9,400 bases of DNA from CAZUNB01 sp964622235. GTDB taxonomy: Bacteria > Patescibacteriota > Saccharimonadia > Saccharimonadales > JAGPDM01. How positions within the stretch are numbered: position 1 is the stretch's first letter; each line of letters opens with the position of its first letter. The translations under genes and the position numbers were made by a program. Below the pieces are notes generated by a model, which was given only the letters and a program-made list of their open reading frames with translations, was not told the origin of the DNA and did no database searches. The stretch is taken from contig CAZUNB010000040.1 of assembly GCA_964622235.1 (NCBI GenBank), positions 1-9,400 on the forward strand. Reading direction: 5' to 3'. Below are positions 1 through 7,301 of this stretch, piece after piece.

Positions 1-121
1 AAGAACTGATACAAAATTTAAAAAAATTAGCACAACTACTTCTTCTGTGGACATACTTGTAGTTCCGACCGATGAGCCTAAAGAAATGGCTATCCAAGCA
101 TTTGAACTAGTCACAAAGTAA
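1..121 (+). CDS. 3' end of an unrecognised gene, cut by the window edge
   Basis: A frame open from the first bases of the window ends at a TAA at 119-121. The visible 39 residues are polar with a Thr/Ser-rich stretch, then a hydrophobic strand and a helix-like end (DILVVPTDEPKEMAIQAFEL), which reads like genuine protein. The gene must begin left of the window. It converges on the minus-strand kinase-like gene, whose stop lies only 8 bases away, so there is no room for a separate terminator between them. I do not recognise the family. The short length means chance openness in AT-rich DNA cannot be excluded. Confidence 0.5.
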   Translation, partial: RTDTKFKKISTTTSSVDILVVPTDEPKEMAIQAFELVTK

Positions 122-129
122 ATCTTTTA

Positions 130-738
130 TTATTCCGCTTTTAAGAATAAATTTTCTAAGCTACTTTCTACGCTGTAATGATCAGAATATTCTATAGTTC
201 TATCGGCTAGTGCCTCATATTTTTTGATTCTAGCTTGCAATAAAACTTGAAAATTTTTGGCCAAGTTCTGGTCAATATCTAGCGAATTATCCATCTTAAA
301 ATGGTCTGCCCAATATACAGGCTTTGGGTTTGAAAGGTATCGTTCAATCATTTTACTTAAGAGAGATTCATCAGCACGCAGATAAATAACCTCACTTCTG
401 TCTTTCAGCAACTTAATAGTCTGAGCTGGCAAGCTAATAAAACTTCCCGAAGTGTCAATGACTACGTCCGTTGAGTTCTCGAGGTTACTAAGAAGCTCGA
501 GCGTGACCTGATTTTCTAGCTCAATATAAAGCTTGCTGTTTTTTGGATACCGCTCCTCCCATGGCTGCCCCATCCACAAGCTAAGTTCTGATTCATTAAT
601 ATCTAAGCTCATACCACTAATTAATTTATCTGTTATCAGTCCATCTACCGAGAATCTACTAAAACCAGCCTCAGATTCTAGTTTTTTTGACCAGTGGCTT
701 TTACCAATATTACTCATTCCTATCAATGAAATAATCAT
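130..738 (-). CDS. Shikimate-kinase-like P-loop kinase coupled to threonine synthase
   Basis: This 202-residue protein has the shikimate kinase fold pattern. A Walker A loop GMSNIGKS lies at residues 7-14, an acidic residue D32 follows strand 2, a hydrophobic strand ends in VVIDTSGS (92-99), and the C-terminal helix LLQARIKKYEALAD (166-179) resembles the end of shikimate kinases. It is longer than the usual 170 or so residues. By eye, key shikimate-binding features are missing: the Gly-Gly-Gly loop is TSGS, and the arginine of the FRxxE motif aligns with I72. I therefore infer a small-molecule kinase of the same fold acting on another substrate, probably in the cytosol. The start ATG lies one base after the thrC stop and has no clear ribosome binding site, so translation is probably coupled to thrC. 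Vertebrate threonine synthase-like 1 carries a related kinase domain fused to a thrC domain. The substrate is unknown; homoserine is a guess. Confidence 0.75.
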   Translation of the reverse strand: MIISLIGMSNIGKSHWSKKLESEAGFSRFSVDGLITDKLISGMSLDINESELSLWMGQPWEERYPKNSKLYIELENQVTLELLSNLENSTDVVIDTSGSFISLPAQTIKLLKDRSEVIYLRADESLLSKMIERYLSNPKPVYWADHFKMDNSLDIDQNLAKNFQVLLQARIKKYEALADRTIEYSDHYSVESSLENLFLKAE

Positions 739-739
739 C

Positions 740-2026
740 TTACGATAGTCTGTCTAAAATTATTTGTTTTATTTCAGCGTAATCTGCGCTCGCTTGCAGC
801 GACATGTCTTTAGCCTTCTTAAATGGCCTGCTAGCCGCATCATCATCGACATCAATACCCGTTCTATGTTTGATTATTTGCGCAAATTTTTCTGGTGCTG
901 CGGTCGAGACAACCACATTTTCATAATCCGGTCTTTGAGCTAATTCGGCAGCGTGCCAAGCAACTGCCGTATGCGGGTCAAGCAAGTAACCATGCTCATC
1001 ATAAACCTGATTGATGGTTTCGATTGTTTGCTTGTCGCTAATGACGCTTGCACTTATGTCATTCTTGATTAAATCTAAATTTCGGTGATACAGTTCAAAA
1101 ACTCGCTCAGTATTACTCGGATTGCCGATATCCATAGCGTTGGATATAGTCTCAATTGTTTGTTTTGGTTCGTACTTGCCTGTCTTTAGATAATCAAAAA
1201 ACGGATGATTAGCGTTATTGGCTACCACAAACTTTGCATTCTTAATAACGTATTTTTTAGAAAACAAACCTGCTGTAAGGTTGCCAAAGTTACCTGATGG
1301 TACAATAAAATTAATTTTATCGGTCGCAAGCTGCTGATAAGACCAGATGTAAAATAACATCTGGGGTAATAACCGGCTAATATTAATTGAATTTGCTGTC
1401 GATAGTGATAGTTTTTGTGTAATTTCCTTGTCAGAAAATGCTTTTTTCACAAAACTCTGGCAATCATCAAAAAAACCATCAACCTCTATTGAAATAACAT
1501 TACTACCTACTCTCGTTAGTTGCAGCCGCTGTAACTGGCTCACTCGACCTTTTGGAAACAATATAACCACGTTAATACCTTCTACATCAGAAAAAGCGTT
1601 AGCAACCGCCCCACCCGTATCTCCAGATGTGGCAACAAAAATTGTCTTTTCAGTTTGCTCCGGATTATTACGAATAAAATACGACATGAACTGTGCAAGA
1701 AACCGTGCTCCAATATCTTTGAAGGCCATGGTTGGCCCATGAAATAGTTCGAGTACCTTAAAGTCTCCAACAGGCACGATTGGTAACTCAAAATTCATTA
1801 CCTTCTGAGAGATTGCCTTTAAATCATTGTATGTTATTTCGTCACCTAACAGGTCGTAAAGATAGGTTGTCGCTAGCTCCGAAACGGTTTCTGATGCTAG
1901 TAACTCTGCGCTTGGTTCAGGGAATCTCACTGGATAGTACAAAGTACCATCTGGGCTTAAACCATCAAATAACACTTTTTCAAACGTAGATTCGAGAGCT
2001 AAATTGGAGAGACTTCGGAATTTCAT
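740..2026 (-). CDS. thrC: Threonine synthase (PLP-dependent)
   Basis: Threonine synthase converts O-phosphohomoserine and water to threonine and phosphate in the cytosol, using pyridoxal phosphate. The 428 residues match the length of the E. coli/yeast-type enzyme and contain its signatures in order: FHGPTMAFKD (95-104) with K103 as the expected PLP lysine, SGDTGGA (134-140), FPKGRVSQLQ (157-166), ANSINISRLLPQ (211-222) and PSGNFGN (243-249), the expected cofactor-phosphate loop. The ATG is preceded by AAAGGA six bases upstream (2033-2038), a good ribosome binding site. It starts 23 bases after the RND permease stop and is followed after one base by the shikimate-kinase-like gene, so it is probably co-transcribed with both. 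No aspartokinase, homoserine dehydrogenase or recognised homoserine kinase is in the window. An almost isolated thrC would be notable if this is an amino-acid-auxotrophic CPR organism. Confidence 0.95.
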   Translation of the reverse strand: MKFRSLSNLALESTFEKVLFDGLSPDGTLYYPVRFPEPSAELLASETVSELATTYLYDLLGDEITYNDLKAISQKVMNFELPIVPVGDFKVLELFHGPTMAFKDIGARFLAQFMSYFIRNNPEQTEKTIFVATSGDTGGAVANAFSDVEGINVVILFPKGRVSQLQRLQLTRVGSNVISIEVDGFFDDCQSFVKKAFSDKEITQKLSLSTANSINISRLLPQMLFYIWSYQQLATDKINFIVPSGNFGNLTAGLFSKKYVIKNAKFVVANNANHPFFDYLKTGKYEPKQTIETISNAMDIGNPSNTERVFELYHRNLDLIKNDISASVISDKQTIETINQVYDEHGYLLDPHTAVAWHAAELAQRPDYENVVVSTAAPEKFAQIIKHRTGIDVDDDAASRPFKKAKDMSLQASADYAEIKQIILDRLS

Positions 2027-2049
2027 AATTTGTCCTTTTATATATAAAT

Positions 2050-3598
2050 CTATTTTTTAAACAATCTAGCAATTTTTATTTTTAGTTTATCGCCAAGACA
2101 AACAACTGCGATGTAATAGTATGGGAAAGCGACAATCACTAGCAAGGTACTACTTGTCAGGCCACCGATGATGACAATTGCTAGTGGTTGCCAAAACGGA
2201 TCAAAAATTGCTAATGGAATTAAAGCTGCTACTGTGGTCAGGGTGGTTGCCAGCAAAGGTCTAAATCGATCTCTACTAGCAACTGAAATCGCGTCGACCA
2301 AGCTACGTTCATTCGTTTGTTTACGAACTTGATTAGCATAATCAGTCAGCATAATAGTGTTATTAACTGCAATTCCTAGCAAGCCGATAAGTCCTACCGT
2401 TGAAAAAAAGCTGATACTATTATCAGTAAGATATAAACCTAGCGCTACACCGAGCAAGCTAAATGGAAGAGCCATAAAGACTAGTAGCGGCTGTAAAATT
2501 GATCTAAATTGGACTACCAAAACCACCAACATCAGAACTAATGCTAGTGGAAATACTAGACCAAGCGAGCTAAATGAATCAGCATTTTGACTCTCCAGAC
2601 CAAAGTCAAATGCCAGATTTACGTTTCTATTTTTCTGCTTATTAGAAAAATTTTCTTCGACCTTTTTCTGGAGTTTTTCGACGACTGCTGATGTTTGTTC
2701 GTTGTCAAAACTAGCATCAACTTGGATAGCCTGCTTCCCATCAATACGTGTGACACCTTGCGTAAAGCTACGTTTAGTTTTAGTAACTTTAGCAATTTGA
2801 CCGTTATTTAGTGTTACCTTCGTACCCTTCAAAAATACTTCGATTTCAACTGCTGTATCGATTGCAGTCTGTTTATCTTCTGAATAAACCTGGACCGAAA
2901 ATGGATAACTTATTACCGGTGGACCTGAATCAATCTGGTTGGCCTCAATATTAACCGTATTAGGAAGCTTATTCTTTAAGCTTTCCTGGAGTTTTTGGGC
3001 TAATTCACTGCTAGTTACGTCACGATCTTTATATGGAACAAGTTGAATTACCGCATCAGCAGAACGTACGTTTGGCTGCTGCATTTGTGTGCCATAACTA
3101 ACACTTTCAACCTCCGCACCAATTGAATCATTGATCTGCTGATTGGCGGTTTTGATGTAGTTTTCGGTCTGTTCAATCGTATTTTGTACGCTTTCAAATT
3201 CAAGGTTCATACTAATCTGATCAGCATCTTTACTCTTTGGAAATATATTAAAAGATAATTTGGAAAATATAAAACCACCAATCCCAATGCTAAATAAACT
3301 TATTCCAACCATAAATCCAGCCATTAGCCTTCCCCTCGTAGGTTTGGTTTTCAGCAGCATGATGCTATTAGCATTTTTCTCAGCTATAAATTTCTCAAGC
3401 TTATTGACTATGCTTAGTTTATTTAACTGTTTTTTAACTTTTTTGGGATTTTTCTCTAATGGTCGTAGCATAGTGAAATATGCTATTAGTGGCACAAGAG
3501 TTAGCGACAAGACATAACTTGCTAGTAATGCAACGATAACTGTAGCCGGCATTACACGGATAAAACTACCCAAGACCCCAGTAACAAATAGTAATGGC
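2050..3598 (-). CDS. RND-superfamily efflux permease (AcrB/SwrC type), C-terminal part
   Basis: This is the C-terminal part of one permease whose N-terminal part is at 3644-4810; the ten-N gap separates them. The frame runs unbroken from the gap edge at 3598, so no start codon is needed: the TTG at 3571-3573 is internal. It opens with PLLFVTGVLGSFIRVMP, the segment leading into transmembrane helix 6 of AcrB-type permeases, followed by a membrane helix ending LTLVPLIAYF. A cytoplasmic linker and one membrane helix come next, then a large extracytoplasmic domain (about 250 residues) and a final helix bundle including GLIGLLGIAVNNTIMLTDYA. AcrB has a key lysine in that helix; here the position appears to be asparagine, as in many distant members. 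The end is lysine-rich and cytoplasmic. The protein is expected to export an unknown hydrophobic substrate using a cation gradient. No membrane-fusion or TolC-like gene is adjacent, which fits a single-membrane cell, as with Bacillus SwrC. Confidence 0.85.
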
Positions 3599-3608
3599 NN
3601 NNNNNNNN
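3599..3608. other. Scaffold gap of ten N inside the RND permease gene
   Basis: Exactly ten N stand here, the same number as in the second gap, so the length is probably a placeholder and not a measurement. The two RND frames on either side are offset relative to each other, and the upstream frame meets a stop before the gap. Both problems vanish if the gap and the neighbouring helicase-like segment are taken out. Confidence 0.95.
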
Positions 3609-3659
3609 TTCTTCCACTTGTGCGGCGAGTTCGCGCGTTGGTGTCAGCACCAATGCACG
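3609..3659 (-). other. DEAD-box helicase motif fragment, probable chimeric contig end
   Basis: On the minus strand, 17 codons from 3659 down to 3609 read RALVLTPTRELAAQVEE. This is helicase motif Ia (PTRELA) with its usual surroundings in RhlE-like DEAD-box RNA helicases, and it has no place in an RND permease. The stretch is 30/51 (59%) G+C in an AT-rich window. It replaces the RND frame exactly where the permease should continue into PLLFVTG, creates the false in-frame TGA at 3644-3646, and ends at the N gap. The octamer GCATTGGT occurs in the RND side (3663-3670) and again in the helicase side (3649-3656), so a short shared word may have seeded the misjoin. I infer a read-level or assembly chimera with another genome, not a real insertion. 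Confidence 0.8.
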
Positions 3660-4810
3660 AATACCAATGCCGTTGTCAGCGTTCCTGATAGACTAGCAAC
3701 AGCGACTTTCTTGGCAGCATCCTTGACAATAGGTTTAGTTTTTTTCTTATCTCGTCTTGCTGTATCAATAGCTTCAACCATAATAGTTGCATCGTCGACA
3801 AATAAACCGAGCGTTAATACCAGAGCAAATAAGGTAATGACGTTGAGACTATAGTCCGTAATAACGAAAAACAACATAACCGTAGCGATAACAGCGATGA
3901 TAAAGACTGCCGTGACGGCCGAGGCTCGCCAGCCTATTAATAGTGCACTAATAATCATAACTACCACAACGCCAGTCAGAATATTCTCTTCCAACGAACC
4001 AACTTGTTTTCTAATGGTTTTAGCAAAATCACCAGTCGTACTTAATGCGAAACCATTAGCGGCATCTTCTGCTTTGCTGTCTTTTTTCACTTGAGCTATC
4101 TCATCACTCAAATCAAGAACATCTACACCATCGGCTCGTTCGACGCCAATAGTGATGGCGTCGTAAAAACGTAGCTCATCACCACGCACTACACCCACTG
4201 AATTAGCAAAGACTTGTTGATCGATAGAAGTATCAGTTCCTGGAATACTTAATGATTTAGTAATTCTTTTAACATCAGCTGACTTTATTTTGTTTGAGGC
4301 CTCTAATCGCTTAGCAACAACCTTGGCATAATCTTGCCGCTTTTCAATTGAGGCATTGCCAAGATTATAAACGCTAATCAAAGCATCATACTTATTAAGA
4401 TACTTCGACGGATCAAGCGTTGTATATTCAACCTCACCAGAGAAATTGAGCCCTTTTAAAGTTTTTTCAACCAGTTCGGTTCCTTGCTTTGGATCAGTGT
4501 CATCTTTAAATGAAACAACTGCAGTTAGCGAGCCTTGGTTGCTAGTAGTCTGCACACTATCGACAGAACTATTATTCTGTAATTTTTTAGTTAATGGAAT
4601 AGCGATATTTTTATCTAGCTGATCTGCTGTCTGGTTGAAGTCGAAAGCATTAACGATAGTCAGCGGAGTTTGCACTGCTGGAAAACCCTCACGAGGCAAC
4701 ACTGCAATATACGCATAAATTCCAGCCCCGATTAATGCTGCTAAAACTACCGAGCTCGAACGCCAATGCTTCACTACTCCATAGCAAAATGTGGCAACTC
4801 TGTCTCTCAT
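3644..4810 (-). CDS. RND-superfamily efflux permease (AcrB/SwrC type), N-terminal part
   Basis: This is the N-terminal part of the permease continued at 2050-3598. The chosen start is the ATG at 4808-4810 (MRDRVATFCYG), which has AGGAG four bases upstream; an ATG 45 bases earlier lacks a convincing site and lies inside an inverted repeat. The first membrane helix follows at about residues 20-38, then an extracytoplasmic domain of about 245 residues, then helices 2-4 with GLFVDDATIMVEAID. The two aspartates there (residues 339-340 from this start) match the proton-relay pair of AcrB. The last true residues are SGTLTTALVFV; the final HWC and stop come from the helicase-like segment. Joined to the other part, it gives ALVFVPLLFVTGVLG and about 900 residues, shorter than AcrB at about 1,050. 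It lies 85 bases downstream of kup. Substrate unknown. Confidence 0.85.
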   Translation of the reverse strand: MRDRVATFCYGVVKHWRSSSVVLAALIGAGIYAYIAVLPREGFPAVQTPLTIVNAFDFNQTADQLDKNIAIPLTKKLQNNSSVDSVQTTSNQGSLTAVVSFKDDTDPKQGTELVEKTLKGLNFSGEVEYTTLDPSKYLNKYDALISVYNLGNASIEKRQDYAKVVAKRLEASNKIKSADVKRITKSLSIPGTDTSIDQQVFANSVGVVRGDELRFYDAITIGVERADGVDVLDLSDEIAQVKKDSKAEDAANGFALSTTGDFAKTIRKQVGSLEENILTGVVVVMIISALLIGWRASAVTAVFIIAVIATVMLFFVITDYSLNVITLFALVLTLGLFVDDATIMVEAIDTARRDKKKTKPIVKDAAKKVAVASLSGTLTTALVFVHWC

Positions 4811-4814
4811 AGAA

Positions 4815-4819
4815 CTCCT
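4815..4819 (-). promoter_or_regulatory. Ribosome binding site fixing the RND permease start
   Basis: The minus strand reads AGGAG, then four bases, then ATG. No comparable site precedes the ATG at 4853-4855, so this motif argues for the shorter protein. The spacing is slightly tight but usable. Confidence 0.6.
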
Positions 4820-4836
4820 ATACTTTTTGGAAATGA

Positions 4837-4866
4837 TAGGTTTATATAATAACATCTATAGACCTA
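4837..4866. repeat. Imperfect inverted repeat in the kup-RND intergenic region
   Basis: TAGGTTTATA (4837-4846) and TATAGACCTA (4857-4866) are inverted copies with one mismatch around a 10-base loop. It sits 26 bases upstream of the chosen RND start and about 30 bases after the kup stop. It could be an operator, an RNA hairpin or chance in AT-rich sequence. It has no T-run following it on the minus strand, so it does not look like an intrinsic terminator. Confidence 0.35.
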
Positions 4867-4895
4867 ATAATAAAAAACGTAACCAGTACTTCCTT

Positions 4896-6860
4896 CTAAC
4901 TAACGATTTTGACCGGGACTAGCTCCATACTAATACGAGAGTCTTCACCTAAACCATAGGCACTAAAAGTTGGCTCTGCATTACGAGCGAGCAACTTAAA
5001 TAGCGAATAACGGATTTTGTGGTGACGACGTTCACCATCATCAATAATTAATCGTTCTTTACTGACATATATTAACCAATCTTTCATGTCATCATTAGAT
5101 GTTAAGTCTTTATTTTCGCTAATCCATTGAACTGTTCGCTCAAGATTAGGTGTCTCCATATAGCCAAAATTTGCCGTTATTGAAATCATCGAGGAGTTGG
5201 TCGCTTCGTCATTTTCAAATATTGTAATTTTGTAACGATCATCCTCTTCAATGTATGGTTCTTCGAGTTGAGCTACTGTTAATATAATCAAATGATCTGG
5301 CAAAATATGATATCGATCAACGAACATATTCAATAAATGGGGAGCAAGTTGGTTGGACTCATGAGCTTCTTTGGCGGTCAACATCAACACAGATCGAGGA
5401 AAACTAGTTTTACCTTTTTTCTTCAAGTCCAAAATTTCTTGCATAGTTCTGCTCTCGTTACTTTCGCCAGCAGCAGCAATATGTTTGCGGCCCCAACGCC
5501 AGGTACTCATAATCGCAAAACCAACAACCGCAATTTCAATCGGTACATAGCCGCCCTGCAAAAACTTCAAAGAGTTGGCAGCTAGAAAAGTAATTTCAAT
5601 TAGCAGTATAGAACCAAAGACCCCAGCAGAAGCAATCTTGGGCCATTTCCACTGCAAATTTGACAGAACTATCATGCAAAGAGAGGTCAGAACCATATCA
5701 ATTGCTACTGCAAGACCATATGCAGCCGCCATGCTGACCGGGTTCAATGTATCCCGGTCAGCATATGGAGAATNNNNNNNNNNGCCAAAAGTGATTACCA
5801 AGACTATACAGCCAAAATATAACAGCCAATTGATGGCTGGAACATAGATTTGCCCCTGGTGATCAGAACTTGTATTGATGATTTTTAACTTTGGCAGATA
5901 ACCAAGTGCAATCCCTTGAGATGTTAAGCTGAAGGCTCCTGAAATTAAAGCTTGTGAAGCGATTATCGTTGCAAAGGTTGCTAAGATAACCATTGGAATC
6001 AGAATAACTTCTGGAACCATACTAAAGAACACATTTTGACCAACCACCTTTTGGGAAGATAGTAAAAAAGCACCTTGTCCAAGATATGCCAAAATTAGCA
6101 TAGGGTAAACAACTGAAAACCAACTAATCCGAATCGGCTTCTTGCCAAAATGACCCATGTCCGCAAACAGCGCTTCACCACCGGTAACAACAAGCATGAC
6201 AGAACCGAGGGTTAAGAAAATTTCGTGGATTGGTGTAATTCTAAAAAAATTAAACACATGGTATGGATTTAGCGCGGCAAGAACACCTGGCTCAATCATA
6301 ATTTGGCGGAAGCCCAGTAACCCGATAGAAATAAACCAAACCAAAATAATCGGTCCGAAAAGCTTTCCAACGACACTGGTCCCCTTACTCTGGATAGCAA
6401 AAAGTCCAGTTAGAATAGCTAATGTAATCGGAATAACGAAGGGCTCGAGCCCTGGCGCAGCCACCTTTAGACCTTCGACTGCTGAAAGCACGCTTATTGC
6501 TGGCGTTATTAAACCGTCCCCAAATAAAAGCCCAGCCGCTAAGACAAGAGCTGTAGTCAAAAAACCTATTACTGGTTTTTTATATTTCCTAAGCTGTGCG
6601 AACAATGAAAAGACGCCACCCTCACCATCATTGTCAGCACGTAGAACCAACAAAACATACTTAAGCGAAACTATAATCGTTAACGCCCAGAACACCGTGC
6701 TGATCGCACCTAGAACAAATTCAGTGGAACGGTTGCCATTAGCATGTAGCAATATTTCATTGACAGCATATAATGGACTTGTTCCTATATCTCCATAAAC
6801 AACACCGAGTGCTCCAAGCGAAAGCCCGAATAGTCCAATTTTTTTGGAAGTTTTACTCAC
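4896..6860 (-). CDS. kup: KUP-family potassium uptake transporter
   Basis: This is a potassium:proton symporter of the cytoplasmic membrane. Family signatures appear in order: GALGVVYGDIGTSPLYAV (16-33), with the aspartate implicated in K+ binding; DNDGEGGVFSL (76-86); FGDGLITPAISVLSAVEGL (113-131); and VTGGEALFADMGHFG (225-239). Twelve membrane helices are expected up to about residue 455, then a cytoplasmic domain of about 200 residues. The 654 residues compare with 622 in E. coli Kup. The start is a GTG with AAGGAT seven bases upstream (6868-6873). A ten-N gap falls after VITFG (residue 359). The text after it, SPYADRDTLNPV, seems longer than the short loop normally seen before the AAAYGLAV helix, so residues 360-374 are unreliable. 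It probably heads the kup-RND-thrC-kinase run after a long non-coding leader. Confidence 0.95.
   Translation of the reverse strand: MSKTSKKIGLFGLSLGALGVVYGDIGTSPLYAVNEILLHANGNRSTEFVLGAISTVFWALTIIVSLKYVLLVLRADNDGEGGVFSLFAQLRKYKKPVIGFLTTALVLAAGLLFGDGLITPAISVLSAVEGLKVAAPGLEPFVIPITLAILTGLFAIQSKGTSVVGKLFGPIILVWFISIGLLGFRQIMIEPGVLAALNPYHVFNFFRITPIHEIFLTLGSVMLVVTGGEALFADMGHFGKKPIRISWFSVVYPMLILAYLGQGAFLLSSQKVVGQNVFFSMVPEVILIPMVILATFATIIASQALISGAFSLTSQGIALGYLPKLKIINTSSDHQGQIYVPAINWLLYFGCIVLVITFGXXXXSPYADRDTLNPVSMAAAYGLAVAIDMVLTSLCMIVLSNLQWKWPKIASAGVFGSILLIEITFLAANSLKFLQGGYVPIEIAVVGFAIMSTWRWGRKHIAAAGESNESRTMQEILDLKKKGKTSFPRSVLMLTAKEAHESNQLAPHLLNMFVDRYHILPDHLIILTVAQLEEPYIEEDDRYKITIFENDEATNSSMISITANFGYMETPNLERTVQWISENKDLTSNDDMKDWLIYVSKERLIIDDGERRHHKIRYSLFKLLARNAEPTFSAYGLGEDSRISMELVPVKIVS
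5731..5764. repeat. Perfect 12-bp inverted repeat beside the kup gap
   Basis: ATGCTGACCGGG (5731-5742) and CCCGGTCAGCAT (5753-5764) are exact reverse complements separated by a 10-base loop. The structure ends nine bases before the N gap and lies within kup codons of doubtful alignment. It may be a real hairpin that stalled sequencing or assembly, or part of a short fold-back artefact. The match stops abruptly after 12 bp on both sides. Confidence 0.7.
5774..5783. other. Scaffold gap of ten N inside kup
   Basis: Ten N interrupt kup. The kup frame happens to be the same on both sides given ten bases, but the number matches the other gap and is likely a placeholder, so the true sequence may be longer, shorter or absent. 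Confidence 0.95.
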
Positions 6861-7301
6861 TTAAGCCATCCTTCTCTTTCTCACTTAGAGAGATTAAAAA
6901 TATTTAATTAGTATCTGCTTATCATTTTAATTAATCAAGTAAAATTTATTATGACACTCAATCAAGCTGCTAATAAAAAGGCAAATGAGCTCTATCTTCA
7001 CTGTCACTAGTTTGATGTATTTTTTATAGTAATGTTTCTCATTATTTAAACCTCAACTCAAAACATCTCTGGAATTAGTAAAACTATTTATCGAAATTTA
7101 ATGTAATTTGATTAAAACAAGTGGAATAACCATAACGAGTATCCAATACTAATTATCTTCTTGAGGGCTAAGTTTTTAAGAATTTCTGCATCTCATTTAG
7201 CTAAGACACAACTCTAAAAATTTAAAATAAAAGGTATATACAATTAATTGATTAGGAAAACTTATAGTCCTTTCAAATTATTAAGATGGTCATCTGACAA
7301 T
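6861..7301. other. 441-base AT-rich non-coding region between rmuC and kup
   Basis: No convincing gene is present on either strand. The longest thing I noted is a 19-codon plus-strand frame at 6951, without a ribosome binding site. There is no tRNA-like fold, no recognisable riboswitch core (including the c-di-AMP ydaO type sometimes found before potassium transporters) and no strong hairpin followed by a T-run. It is the only long spacer in the window, so it should hold the rmuC 3' end and the kup promoter and leader. Confidence 0.7.
6910..6938 (-). promoter_or_regulatory. Possible sigma-70-type promoter for kup
   Basis: On the minus strand, TTGATT (6933-6938) and GATACT (6910-6915) are separated by 17 bases, each matching 4 of 6 consensus positions. 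Transcription would begin near 6903 and give a leader of about 43 bases. In sequence this AT-rich such matches arise by chance, so this is only a candidate. A CATAAT hexamer further upstream is an alternative. Confidence 0.3.

Noticed and set aside
3571..3573. TTG as a separate start codon for the C-terminal RND part
   Set aside because: The frame continues upstream to the gap with PLLFVTGV, which is conserved permease sequence, so this is an internal leucine codon.
3594..3854. Plus-strand open frame running across the N gap
   Set aside because: It is antisense to the RND permease, contains unknown residues from the Ns, and has no family resemblance. The opposite strand clearly encodes RND and helicase motifs.
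4811..4855. Upstream ATG as the start of the RND permease
   Set aside because: The extra 15 residues look unlike a typical RND N-terminus, there is no good ribosome binding site before this ATG, and it overlaps an inverted repeat. The ATG at 4810 has AGGAG.
6157..6798. Long plus-strand open frame (213 codons) opposite kup
   Set aside because: It lies wholly inside kup on the other strand, whose family motifs are unambiguous. The translation is Pro/Thr/Ser-rich with no domain, as expected of an antisense shadow of a membrane protein.
6951..7010. A 19-codon plus-strand frame (MTLNQAANKK...)
   Set aside because: It is very short, has no ribosome binding site, and nothing around it supports translation.
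7279..7300. AGATGGTCATCT palindrome after rmuC as a terminator
   Set aside because: The loop would be only two bases and no run of T follows on the minus strand, so it does not fit an intrinsic terminator.
6861..7301. c-di-AMP (ydaO-type) riboswitch before kup
   Set aside because: Such elements do control potassium transporters in some bacteria, but I see none of the GC-containing conserved core; the region is almost uniformly AT-rich.
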